Of a stretch of 7,294 nt of DNA, positions 1 to 5,223 are shown piece by piece (position 1 is the stretch's first letter; each line of letters begins with the position of its first letter). Where the stretch lies: assembly GCA_025356765.1 (NCBI GenBank), contig JANXRO010000236.1, positions 1 to 7,294 of the forward strand. Direction: 5' to 3'. The translations under genes were made by a program, and so were the position numbers. Under the pieces are notes generated by a model, which saw only the letters and a list, made by a program, of their open reading frames with translations, had not been told where the DNA came from and searched no databases. The stretch comes from Hyphomicrobiales bacterium (GTDB lineage: Bacteria > Pseudomonadota > Alphaproteobacteria > Rhizobiales > Aestuariivirgaceae).

Positions 1-10
1 ATGTTCCTGA

Positions 11-60
11 AAATAAAAAGACCGAGCACATCAGCGTTTAAACGCTCATCATGCCCGGTC
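11..60 (-). terminator. Rho-independent terminator after rplT
   Basis: Read on the minus strand, arms at 60-43 and 36-20 form a long stem around a TTTAAA loop (42-37). The stem starts GACCG/CGGTC and ends AGCG/CGCT, and is followed directly by CTTTTTATTTT. The position that is A/C on the plus strand (25/55) becomes a U-G wobble in minus-strand RNA, which supports transcription in this direction. It lies 23 bases past the rplT stop, so rpmI-rplT form a closed unit. pheS, which often follows rplT, is not seen; if it lies beyond the left edge this hairpin could also act as an attenuator. Confidence 0.88.
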
Positions 61-83
61 AAGGTCGTTAGAAATTGTGAAAC

Positions 84-443
84 TTAAGCAGCTTGTGCTG
101 CTTTTGCCTTATCAACCAACACAGCAAATGCTGCTGCATCATGCACTGCAAGATCTGCGAGAACCTTGCGGTCAACCACAATTCCGGCCTTGTCCAGGCC
201 GTAGATAAATCGGCCATAGGTCATGCCCAATTCGCGGGTGGCCGCATTGATGCGCTGAATCCACAAGGCGCGGAAATTGCGCTTCCTTGTGCGACGATCG
301 CGATATGCATATTGGCCGGCTTTTTCCACAGCTTGAACAGCAACGCGGAAAATGTTTTTGCGGCGGCTATAATAGCCCTTCGCGGCCTTGATAACTTTTT
401 TATGAGATTTGCGAGCGACAACGCCGCCTTTTGAACGTGACAT
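84..443 (-). CDS. rplT: 50S ribosomal protein L20
   Basis: L20 is a primary binder of 23S rRNA, needed early in assembly of the large subunit. In several bacteria it also represses its own operon by binding the mRNA leader. The product is 119 residues, close to the usual 117-119. It shows the family pattern: basic N-terminal half with GYYSRRKNIFR (about 23-33), then YAYRDRRTRKRNFRALWIQR (about 45-64), RINAATRELG, and the C-terminal RNA-binding part with KAGIVVDRKVLADLA (about 85-99). The ATG start has a strong site, AAGGAG, seven bases upstream, and this site overlaps the TAA stop of rpmI. The gap to rpmI is only 11 bases, so the two genes are co-transcribed and probably translationally linked. 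It ends just before the terminator at 11-60. Nothing is unusual in the protein. Confidence 0.98.
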   Translation of the reverse strand: MSRSKGGVVARKSHKKVIKAAKGYYSRRKNIFRVAVQAVEKAGQYAYRDRRTRKRNFRALWIQRINAATRELGMTYGRFIYGLDKAGIVVDRKVLADLAVHDAAAFAVLVDKAKAAQAA

Positions 444-454
444 TGATCAGCTCC

Positions 455-655
455 TTAACGTGCATATGGCATGTGAACGCGCAACAGGTTTGCATCACCT
501 GGAGCGAGTATCATTGTGCCGCGTTGGTTACGGAGTTGCTTTTTCGTGCGCTTAATCATGCCGTGGCGCTTGCCAGCAGCACCGGCACGAACTTTGCCAG
601 AGGCAGTCATTTTAAACCGCTTTTTGGCGGATGACTTGGTTTTCATTTTGGGCAT
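455..655 (-). CDS. rpmI: 50S ribosomal protein L35
   Basis: L35 is a small basic protein of the large ribosomal subunit. The product is 66 residues, normal for the family. It begins MPKMKTKSSAKKRFK and contains the conserved GKVRAG, AGKRHGMIKRTKKQLRNQRGT (about 28-48) and the C-terminal MPY. The ATG is preceded on the minus strand by AGGA nine bases upstream. It is the first gene of the rpmI-rplT pair. In most bacteria infC lies directly upstream; here infC is on the same strand but about 4.57 kb away (stop at 5224), so this gene must use a promoter in the roughly 300 bases before it. Confidence 0.98.
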   Translation of the reverse strand: MPKMKTKSSAKKRFKMTASGKVRAGAAGKRHGMIKRTKKQLRNQRGTMILAPGDANLLRVHMPYAR

Positions 656-963
656 TTTGCTTTATCCTAATAGCGTTAAACATCGCCGCCATGGCATGCC
701 CTTACACAGGCCAGGCGACTTCAAGCTTCTCAACATGTTGGGAAGTGGGCTGGATAAAGCAGAAAAGCCACTCAGGTGCAAGAGTGCCATGCAAGAGCGC
801 CGGATAAGAGGCCTTGATCTTGAGGGTTTGTTAAGCACAAATCCCATTTTGGCGCGTCAACATTGCGATAAAGTAATGTTGGGTAAAATCCACTCTTTAG
901 TTTTACGCCTTGTTAATTTGCATAACGGCATTGTTGCCGAATTGTAATGTTAACTAGGAGCAG
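656..963. promoter_or_regulatory. Gene-free spacer: rpmI leader/promoter and flp upstream region
   Basis: This 308-base stretch holds no convincing gene. On the minus strand a good -35 element (GTTGACG, 861-855) lies about 200 bases before rpmI, but no clear -10 follows at the right distance. A promoter here would give an rpmI leader of about 170 bases. That leader could pair 791-785 (CATGGCA) with 696-690 (TGCCATG), a 7-bp long-range stem. Such a leader could be where L20 acts, but the known E. coli-type structure is not recognisable. On the plus strand the last 60 bases precede flp and include a 5-bp hairpin CGGCA-TTGT-TGCCG (926-939) and the flp ribosome site. No convincing plus-strand -35/-10 pair was found. 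Confidence 0.35.
858..881. repeat. Inverted repeat, 7-bp perfect arms
   Basis: CAACATT (858-864) and AATGTTG (875-881) are exact reverse complements separated by 10 bases. The left arm overlaps the candidate minus-strand -35 element of rpmI (TTGACG at 860-855). It could be an operator or a chance palindrome; no T run follows on either strand, so it is not a standard terminator. Confidence 0.3.
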
Positions 964-1128
964 ATGATGAAAGCGTTTTTGAAAGATGAATCAGGTGCAA
1001 CGGCCATTGAATATGGTTTGATTGCGTCAGCCATGGGTTTGGGCTTGGTCACAGTGATGCCAACCCTTGCCAACAGCATTAAAACCAAGTTCGGCTCACT
1101 TGCCGGCCATGTAACTTCTGGCAAATAA
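964..1128 (+). CDS. Flp/Fap-type (type IVb) pilin
   Basis: A 54-residue protein beginning MMKAFLKDESGATAIEYGLI. This is the Flp pilin pattern: a short basic leader ending in Gly11, then ATAIEY with the conserved Glu16 and Tyr17 at +5 and +6 of the mature protein, then a hydrophobic helix (about 18-38). In Tad systems the leader is cut after this Gly by the prepilin peptidase (CpaA/TadV), and the mature pilin assembles into adhesive fibres at the inner membrane. A good site, TAGGAG, lies just upstream of the tandem ATG ATG; either ATG may start (964 or 967). No tad/cpa assembly genes are in the window, so this is an orphan copy here. Its 3' end overlaps the convergent DUF1127 gene by 33 bases and a GC-rich hairpin follows the stop. 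Confidence 0.9.
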   Translation: MMKAFLKDESGATAIEYGLIASAMGLGLVTVMPTLANSIKTKFGSLAGHVTSGK

Positions 1129-1425
1129 GTTTGCGCCCCCCTCGGCTGGCGAGAGGGGCAAGGATGCGTTTTTAGTTTGCGAAAAGCTTTGGGCCTCATG
1201 GCCCAAACGCTCAATTTCCCAAGCCAAATCACAAGATAGCGGCAAGTTGACAAGCCCCAACACCTGGGCCTTGTTCAAACCGATATCGCGCAGCTGATAA
1301 TCACTCATCTTCAGCAGGCATTTCAGGTCTTTTCGAGTTTGCCAATTGGTTATGCGACGCACCAACGCGCTCAACCTGCCAAAAGCGGCACGGGATTGGG
1401 CTTCGTGGATGATATAGTCGCGCAT
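1096..1425 (-). CDS. DUF1127 domain protein with C-terminal extension
   Basis: A 109-residue protein. The DUF1127 core lies at about residues 20-56: ITNWQTRKDLKCLLKMSD then YQLRDIGLNKAQV, with the typical LRDIGL motif. Small DUF1127 proteins are common in alphaproteobacteria, and some studied members (CcaF1 of Rhodobacter, small proteins of Agrobacterium) act in RNA binding or turnover and stress or phosphate responses. Most are 45-75 residues. Here a second block (LVNLPLSCDLAWEIERLGHE, about 58-77) and a low-complexity tail follow, and the tail reads through the hairpin behind flp and into the flp coding end. The start is ATG with AGGAG six bases upstream. It is divergent from mocR, 103 bases away. 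The core call is firm; the role of the tail, and of this copy, is unknown. Confidence 0.82.
   Translation of the reverse strand: MRDYIIHEAQSRAAFGRLSALVRRITNWQTRKDLKCLLKMSDYQLRDIGLNKAQVLGLVNLPLSCDLAWEIERLGHEAQSFSQTKNASLPLSPAEGGANLFARSYMAGK
1135..1173 (+). terminator. Possible terminator hairpin after flp
   Basis: On the plus strand GCCCC and CTCG (1135-1144) pair with CGAG and GGGGC (1150-1159) around the loop GCTGG, with one C/A mismatch. A run of five T (1169-1173) comes only nine bases after the stem, so this is a weak intrinsic terminator. It lies six bases past the flp stop and inside the coding end of the opposing DUF1127 gene. Confidence 0.45.
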
Positions 1426-1436
1426 AACAAACTCCT

Positions 1437-1527
1437 ATTGTATTGATTGTATCAGTGATTATTCACTTGATTTGGCCTGTATATTGATACAATATCGCTG
1501 TAATTATAACAATCGAAACATTGTATC
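1437..1527. promoter_or_regulatory. Divergent control region with ATTGTATC repeats
   Basis: The spacer between the DUF1127 gene and mocR holds repeated ATTGTAT motifs. ATTGTATTG (1437-1445) and ATTGTATCA (1446-1454) are tandem direct repeats. GATACAAT (1486-1493) is the reverse orientation and sits inside the dyad ATATTG-ATA-CAATAT (1481-1495). A further ATTGTATC (1520-1527) ends one base before the mocR ATG. On the plus strand TATAAC (1505-1510) is a good -10, with TTGATA (1484-1489) as a -35 at a short 15-base spacing; this would give a mocR leader of about a dozen bases. On the minus strand two copies contain TACAAT, usable as -10 for the DUF1127 gene. MocR regulators usually bind repeated sites in the spacer next to their own gene, so these are likely its operators (inference). 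Confidence 0.6.
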
Positions 1528-1528
1528 C

Positions 1529-2920
1529 ATGACAATTTGGGCTCCCTCGCTTGATCGTTCCAAGCCATTGTATCTGGCCATTGCTGATGCAATGACATCT
1601 GATGTGCAAAGCGGCCTGCTTGCCGCCGGAGACAGGTTGCCACCCCAGCGCGATTTGGCGTGGAAGTTGGGGGTAACCCTTGGAACCGTGACACGCGCTT
1701 ACGCAGAAGCTGAATCGCGTGGGCTTTTATCGGGCGAAGTGGGGCGGGGCAGTTTTGTAAAATCTGCATCGCGGGTTGCTCCCATCACTGATTTGCCGGC
1801 AGATCAAAATGACATGGTGGATTTAAGCCACGCCATTCCTCCGCCTGTCATCAGTTCTGATGAGCTTGACCAAGCTCTGCTTGCCATTATGCGAGACCCG
1901 CGAAAATTAGGGCTGTTGGATTATGCCCCGCCCGAAGGCTTTGCCCAACATCGCAGCATGGCCGTGGATTGGCTGAAACGCAGCGGCATTACGGCCCAAG
2001 AAAAGGATGTGTTTGTAACGGCTGGCGCGCAGCTTGGTTTGCTGACCACATTGCAAGCCATCACTGAACCCGGCGAAAAAGTGATGGCCGAAACCATCAA
2101 CTATGCATTGCTGCGTTCAACTTTTAAAAATGCCCATCTTCAACCCTTGTGTCTGCCCCAAGATCAAGATGGTCTTTTGCCCGACGCCTTTGAAAAAGCT
2201 GCGGCCGCCAAGCTTTCGCGCATTCTTTATCTGGTGCCAACGCTGCAAAACCCAACGACCAACACCATTAGCCGCAACAGGCGCGATGATATTGTGGCCA
2301 TAGCCCGCAAATATGATGTGACCATCGTTGAAGACGATATTTTCAGGCTGCTCGACGAACGTGTGCAAGCGCCCACGTTTTATACACTGGCACCCGAACG
2401 CACCATTCACATTACCGGCCTTTCAAAAACCTTGGCGCCCGGCTTGCGCTTGGGCTTTGTGGTAACACCCGAAGGACAAGACCGTTTGTTGCGCAATCAT
2501 TTGCGTTCAATGTCGCCACGCAGTGTTGGCATGATGGGTGAAATGGCACGCTATTGGATTTCATCTGGCAAAGCAGATCAGATTTTGGTGCGCATTCGGG
2601 CTGAGTTGTCCAGACGCCGCGCCGCATTTATGGATGTGTTTCAAGGTTTTGATTATCGCTGTGAACCGGGTGCGCCTTTTGCTTGGCTGGCACTTCCACC
2701 ACATTGGACAGCCAATCGTTTTGCCGCGACACTGCGCACGCACAATATTGGTGTTTCTTCGGGCAATGCTTTTGATCTAACGGCGATGCGTGAGGGAGAG
2801 CACCACATCCGCGTTTGTTTTGGCAGCCCGCAAGTGAACTGGCGACCCAGCACAACTTTTGAAGCCATCAGAACTTTGGCGCTTGAACATGAAGACGACC
2901 ACTTTTCGCCTGTGGCATAA
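1529..2920 (+). CDS. MocR-type transcriptional regulator (GntR wHTH + PLP aminotransferase-like domain)
   Basis: A 463-residue protein. Residues about 10-78 are a GntR-type winged helix (AGDRLPPQRDLAWKLGV, TLGTVTRAYAEAESRGLL, GRGSFV). Residues about 95-455 form a fold-type I aminotransferase-like domain. Visible PLP residues are Asn241 (QNPT), Asp269 in VEDDIF, Lys300 in HITGLSKTLAPGLRLG (Schiff-base lysine) and Arg428 (HHIRVCFG, carboxylate-binding position). Members of this family use PLP or its amino-acid adducts to control transcription, often of their own promoter and a divergent gene. Phe272 stands where Tyr usually contacts the PLP hydroxyl. The reading frame is open further upstream (TTG at 1472), but the family N-terminus fits the ATG at 1529. 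There is no Shine-Dalgarno before it, which agrees with a nearly leaderless mRNA. Its target is most likely the divergent DUF1127 gene (inference). Confidence 0.92.
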   Translation: MTIWAPSLDRSKPLYLAIADAMTSDVQSGLLAAGDRLPPQRDLAWKLGVTLGTVTRAYAEAESRGLLSGEVGRGSFVKSASRVAPITDLPADQNDMVDLSHAIPPPVISSDELDQALLAIMRDPRKLGLLDYAPPEGFAQHRSMAVDWLKRSGITAQEKDVFVTAGAQLGLLTTLQAITEPGEKVMAETINYALLRSTFKNAHLQPLCLPQDQDGLLPDAFEKAAAAKLSRILYLVPTLQNPTTNTISRNRRDDIVAIARKYDVTIVEDDIFRLLDERVQAPTFYTLAPERTIHITGLSKTLAPGLRLGFVVTPEGQDRLLRNHLRSMSPRSVGMMGEMARYWISSGKADQILVRIRAELSRRRAAFMDVFQGFDYRCEPGAPFAWLALPPHWTANRFAATLRTHNIGVSSGNAFDLTAMREGEHHIRVCFGSPQVNWRPSTTFEAIRTLALEHEDDHFSPVA

Positions 2921-2953
2921 GCGTTTGAACTTTGTTTAATTTGTAAATCGTTC

Positions 2954-3064
2954 CATGTGCCACCCGCATAAGCACATGCAATCATGGTGGGTCGATAATC
3001 CAGTCCAAACCGACGAGTTCTGCGTTTAAAGGCCACATACCGGACTGCATTGCTCCCCCAGCAT
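2954..3064 (+). other. Folded intergenic element (two stems), possible ncRNA or repeat
   Basis: The first stem is CATGTGC (2954-2960) with GCACATG (2972-2978), exact, 11-base loop. The second is a long imperfect hairpin. CATG-G-TGGG (2983-2991) pairs with CCCA-G-CATG (3057-3065; its last base is shared with the terminator below), with one G/G mismatch. After a 5x5 internal loop, AAT (2997-2999) pairs with ATT (3049-3051), and CAGTCC (3001-3006) with GGACTG (3042-3047). No coding gene is supported here. It may be a small RNA, the 3' end of the mocR transcript, or a mosaic intergenic repeat like the RIME elements of rhizobia. No known RNA family was recognised. Confidence 0.4.
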
Positions 3065-3098
3065 GGTGGTGCGGCAGCCCATGTCAAACCACCTTTTT
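3065..3098 (+). terminator. Probable terminator of mocR or of the preceding element
   Basis: GGTGGT (3065-3070) pairs exactly with ACCACC (3088-3093) across a 17-base loop that itself contains GGC/GCC. Five T follow at once (3094-3098). It is on the correct strand to end mocR transcription, although it lies about 145 bases after the stop. Confidence 0.55.
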
Positions 3099-3112
3099 GT
3101 TGTTCGGCATGG

Positions 3113-3145
3113 CCCGCTTCAAAGCGCATCGCGCTTTGGAGTGGG
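3113..3145 (+). repeat. Strong 15-bp hairpin
   Basis: Bases 3113-3127 pair with 3131-3145 without a gap around the 3-base loop ATC; the core is CAAAGCGC/GCGCTTTG. Two pairs (3116/3142, 3119/3139) are G-T, which become G-U in plus-strand RNA but A-C mismatches in minus-strand RNA. The fold therefore favours plus-strand RNA. No T run follows, so it is not an ordinary terminator. Confidence 0.6.
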
Positions 3146-3155
3146 ACTTAAGCCC

Positions 3156-3176
3156 GGGAAATTAAGCTAATTTCCC
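3156..3176. repeat. Perfect 9-bp palindrome over the SGNH hydrolase stop codon
   Basis: GGGAAATTA (3156-3164) and TAATTTCCC (3168-3176) are exact reverse complements with the spacer AGC. The stop codon of the minus-strand hydrolase gene (TAG, 3169-3167) is inside it. There is no T run on either side. It may protect the 3' end of that mRNA or belong to the folded intergenic element next to it. Confidence 0.5.
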
Positions 3177-5155
3177 TCTAGAACTTTAGCCAGATCTTTG
3201 CGCAGATCGATCAACATGGCATCAGCCATCGAGGCATGACCTTCAGCCGTTGGATGCATGGCACCCACAGTTTCTGAAAAGTTTTGTTGTGATGTTGCCT
3301 CGTCGACCTCACCGAAACGATTGACCACCTTTTGGTTGATAATCACATAGGCATCATTGATCGTGCGCACCCAGCGTTGACGAAGCGCATAGGGATAGTT
3401 TTGCTTTGAGGGGTCAAACGGACGCCACCCAGTGCCTTGTGCTAAAATACCCGATTGGCAAGTTTGGGTGGGCCGTGAAGCCTTACCCCAACAGGGCACG
3501 ATCAGGCTTTCAGCCGGATCATCCAACCGATCAAGCCTTTGGGCACAAAAGCCATGGCCGCGAAATGGTCTGTCAGCATAGGCCCTGCCCGCATAAGTCC
3601 AGCCATTGGCTTCAGCCAATTCACCCATGCGCCGATGCAACACATCAAGTTCAGCGTGGGCCGCATCAAGCTTATCTTGACGCACAACAAGCCAGTTTGA
3701 AAATCGATCCAGCGATTGATTGGCGGCAAACTGATCTTCGTTTTGACCATCTTCCGAAAGGCCTTTGCAGGTTTGACCTTTTTCATCGACCAAAATATCT
3801 GGATAGGCCGTTAAAATAACCCGCGAAGCGTCATAGGCCAAAGCGTCATTGGCCAGCGGCATGGATTTTTCCAACTGCCTTGCCAAATGTTGATAGGCGG
3901 TGGGCAATAATGAAGTCATGTTGGCTGCAAATTGATCAGGCGAAACGGTGGCCCCCAACCAGCCTGCAAGTTTTGTGAGTGGGCCCGATCTCAATGTGGC
4001 CCAGCTTACAAGATTGGCAAAGCCAATGTCGTTGCCGCCAATGGATACAAAGACATAATCAACCGTGCGCTTGAATTGCTGGCCGGGGCAAACCCACAAG
4101 CCATTTTCCATCTGCGGTTCAACCTTGCACATTTCATTCAGGAAACGCGCCATTTGCGCATCGCGTTTGCTGCCAGAATTGGGCTGGCTGCGGCTTTGGC
4201 CATCTCGGTTGATAACCTCAACATAGGTTTGCGGCCCCAAAATGCCTTTATCAACCGCAGCACCCGAACAGGAATATCCCAAATACGTCACAGCAGCATG
4301 TTGGTTTTCAATGCCAATCTGCAAGGCGGCGCGCATCTGATATGAATACAGCGACCGATGGCAAATTTGGTCAAGCCATTGGGCAGAGCCACCCGCATCC
4401 GTGCGCTTGCGCGTGGGATAAAGATTTTGGTTGCGATGAATGGGGTCAAGCGTAACAGGTGTATCTGGGTTTCCTTCACCCGAAGCAAAACTGTCGCCCA
4501 AACCCACAATCATCAAATCTTTCACATGGGCTTCAATGCTAATCGGGCGTTCACCATCAACATTCACTGAAATTGTAGCGCCATCAGGATAAGGAATTGT
4601 GGCGCGAATTGTTTCATCACAGGGGGCTGGTTGATCTGGATTATTTCCCACATGCCAATGGCATGTATATTCAGACACAAGCTTTCCACCGTTTAAAGCT
4701 TTCAGGCCAATTTCAATTTCATGGCCAGCCGGATTGATATAGGCATCAAGGCCACCACAGGCAGAATGGCTACGTTTTTTTCGATCATAACAGGTTGCTT
4801 CAGAAGCTTGCGCAGCCCAGCCTTGCCAATCAAACTTTGTTCGCAGCAAATTGGTGAATGGAATGCGCCTGTCGTTCAAAACATGCTCTACGCCCAACAC
4901 AGAGCTGTTGTAATAAAACATCACGTTGTCTTCGGTGGTGCTGGCGCGATTGTTGACATGCTGGCCATATTGCCGCCACGCCTGTTCTTGCGCGTTAAAT
5001 AACGCTTCATCGCTGAAAAAACGAAAGCGATTGACAACTTTCCACGTAATTTGAACATTGTTGGTGGTTAGAACGTCAGCGCGGGCCTCACTCAAGCCTG
5101 CTGTGAAGCCCGCCGCCAAGATAAAAACAACACTTAAAAATATACGTCGAAACAT
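3167..5155 (-). CDS. Exported SGNH/GDSL-family hydrolase (esterase/lipase-like)
   Basis: A 662-residue protein. The N-terminus MFRRIFLSVVFILAAGF is a signal peptide with likely cleavage after ARA (residue 27), so it acts in the periplasm or outside. SGNH blocks in order: Ser222 in GLGDSFASGEG (nucleophile), Gly298 in YSCSGAA, Asn375 in SIGGNDIGF (oxyanion hole), His634 in AMHPTAEGH. The residue three before His634 is Gly, not the usual Asp; the Streptomyces scabies esterase also lacks that Asp and uses a backbone carbonyl. There are 12 cysteines, an even number consistent with disulfides in an exported protein. Residues about 28-210 form a separate N-terminal part with four cysteines that I do not recognise. 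The ATG has GGAG six bases upstream. The substrate cannot be told from sequence. The gene lies 68 bases after infC on the same strand. Confidence 0.88.
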   Translation of the reverse strand: MFRRIFLSVVFILAAGFTAGLSEARADVLTTNNVQITWKVVNRFRFFSDEALFNAQEQAWRQYGQHVNNRASTTEDNVMFYYNSSVLGVEHVLNDRRIPFTNLLRTKFDWQGWAAQASEATCYDRKKRSHSACGGLDAYINPAGHEIEIGLKALNGGKLVSEYTCHWHVGNNPDQPAPCDETIRATIPYPDGATISVNVDGERPISIEAHVKDLMIVGLGDSFASGEGNPDTPVTLDPIHRNQNLYPTRKRTDAGGSAQWLDQICHRSLYSYQMRAALQIGIENQHAAVTYLGYSCSGAAVDKGILGPQTYVEVINRDGQSRSQPNSGSKRDAQMARFLNEMCKVEPQMENGLWVCPGQQFKRTVDYVFVSIGGNDIGFANLVSWATLRSGPLTKLAGWLGATVSPDQFAANMTSLLPTAYQHLARQLEKSMPLANDALAYDASRVILTAYPDILVDEKGQTCKGLSEDGQNEDQFAANQSLDRFSNWLVVRQDKLDAAHAELDVLHRRMGELAEANGWTYAGRAYADRPFRGHGFCAQRLDRLDDPAESLIVPCWGKASRPTQTCQSGILAQGTGWRPFDPSKQNYPYALRQRWVRTINDAYVIINQKVVNRFGEVDEATSQQNFSETVGAMHPTAEGHASMADAMLIDLRKDLAKVLEGN

Positions 5156-5178
5156 TGATCACTCCAAATTCAATCTTG

Positions 5179-5202
5179 GGTGATATCACCGTATTGTGTC
5201 AA
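5179..5202 (-). promoter_or_regulatory. Candidate promoter and 12-bp dyad before the SGNH hydrolase gene
   Basis: In the gap between infC and the hydrolase gene, the minus strand carries a consensus -35, TTGACA (5202-5197). A perfect 12-bp palindrome, GGTGATATCACC (5190-5179), follows six bases later, within the usual -35/-10 spacer. The -10 is weak. No terminator is visible after infC, so read-through is also possible. The dyad looks like a binding site for a dimeric regulator, but none is identified. Confidence 0.45.
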
Positions 5203-5223
5203 TTTAATGGTTTAATAGGAATT

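Noticed and set aside
516..947. 143-codon plus-strand open frame
   Set aside because: It lies antisense to rpmI for its first third, has no ribosome site and no recognisable protein pattern.
1472..1528. Upstream TTG start for mocR
   Set aside because: The extra residues are not family-like, and the segment overlaps the promoter and repeat boxes.
2653..3129. 158-codon minus-strand open frame across the mocR end and the hairpin spacer
   Set aside because: It is antisense to mocR over most of its length, resembles no known family, and its intergenic part is explained by hairpins.
2941..3145. Known RNA gene (6S, SRP, tmRNA) in the mocR-SGNH spacer
   Set aside because: I saw no SRP apical-loop motif, no tmRNA tag-peptide frame and no recognisable 6S bubble sequence. 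It is kept only as an unassigned folded element.
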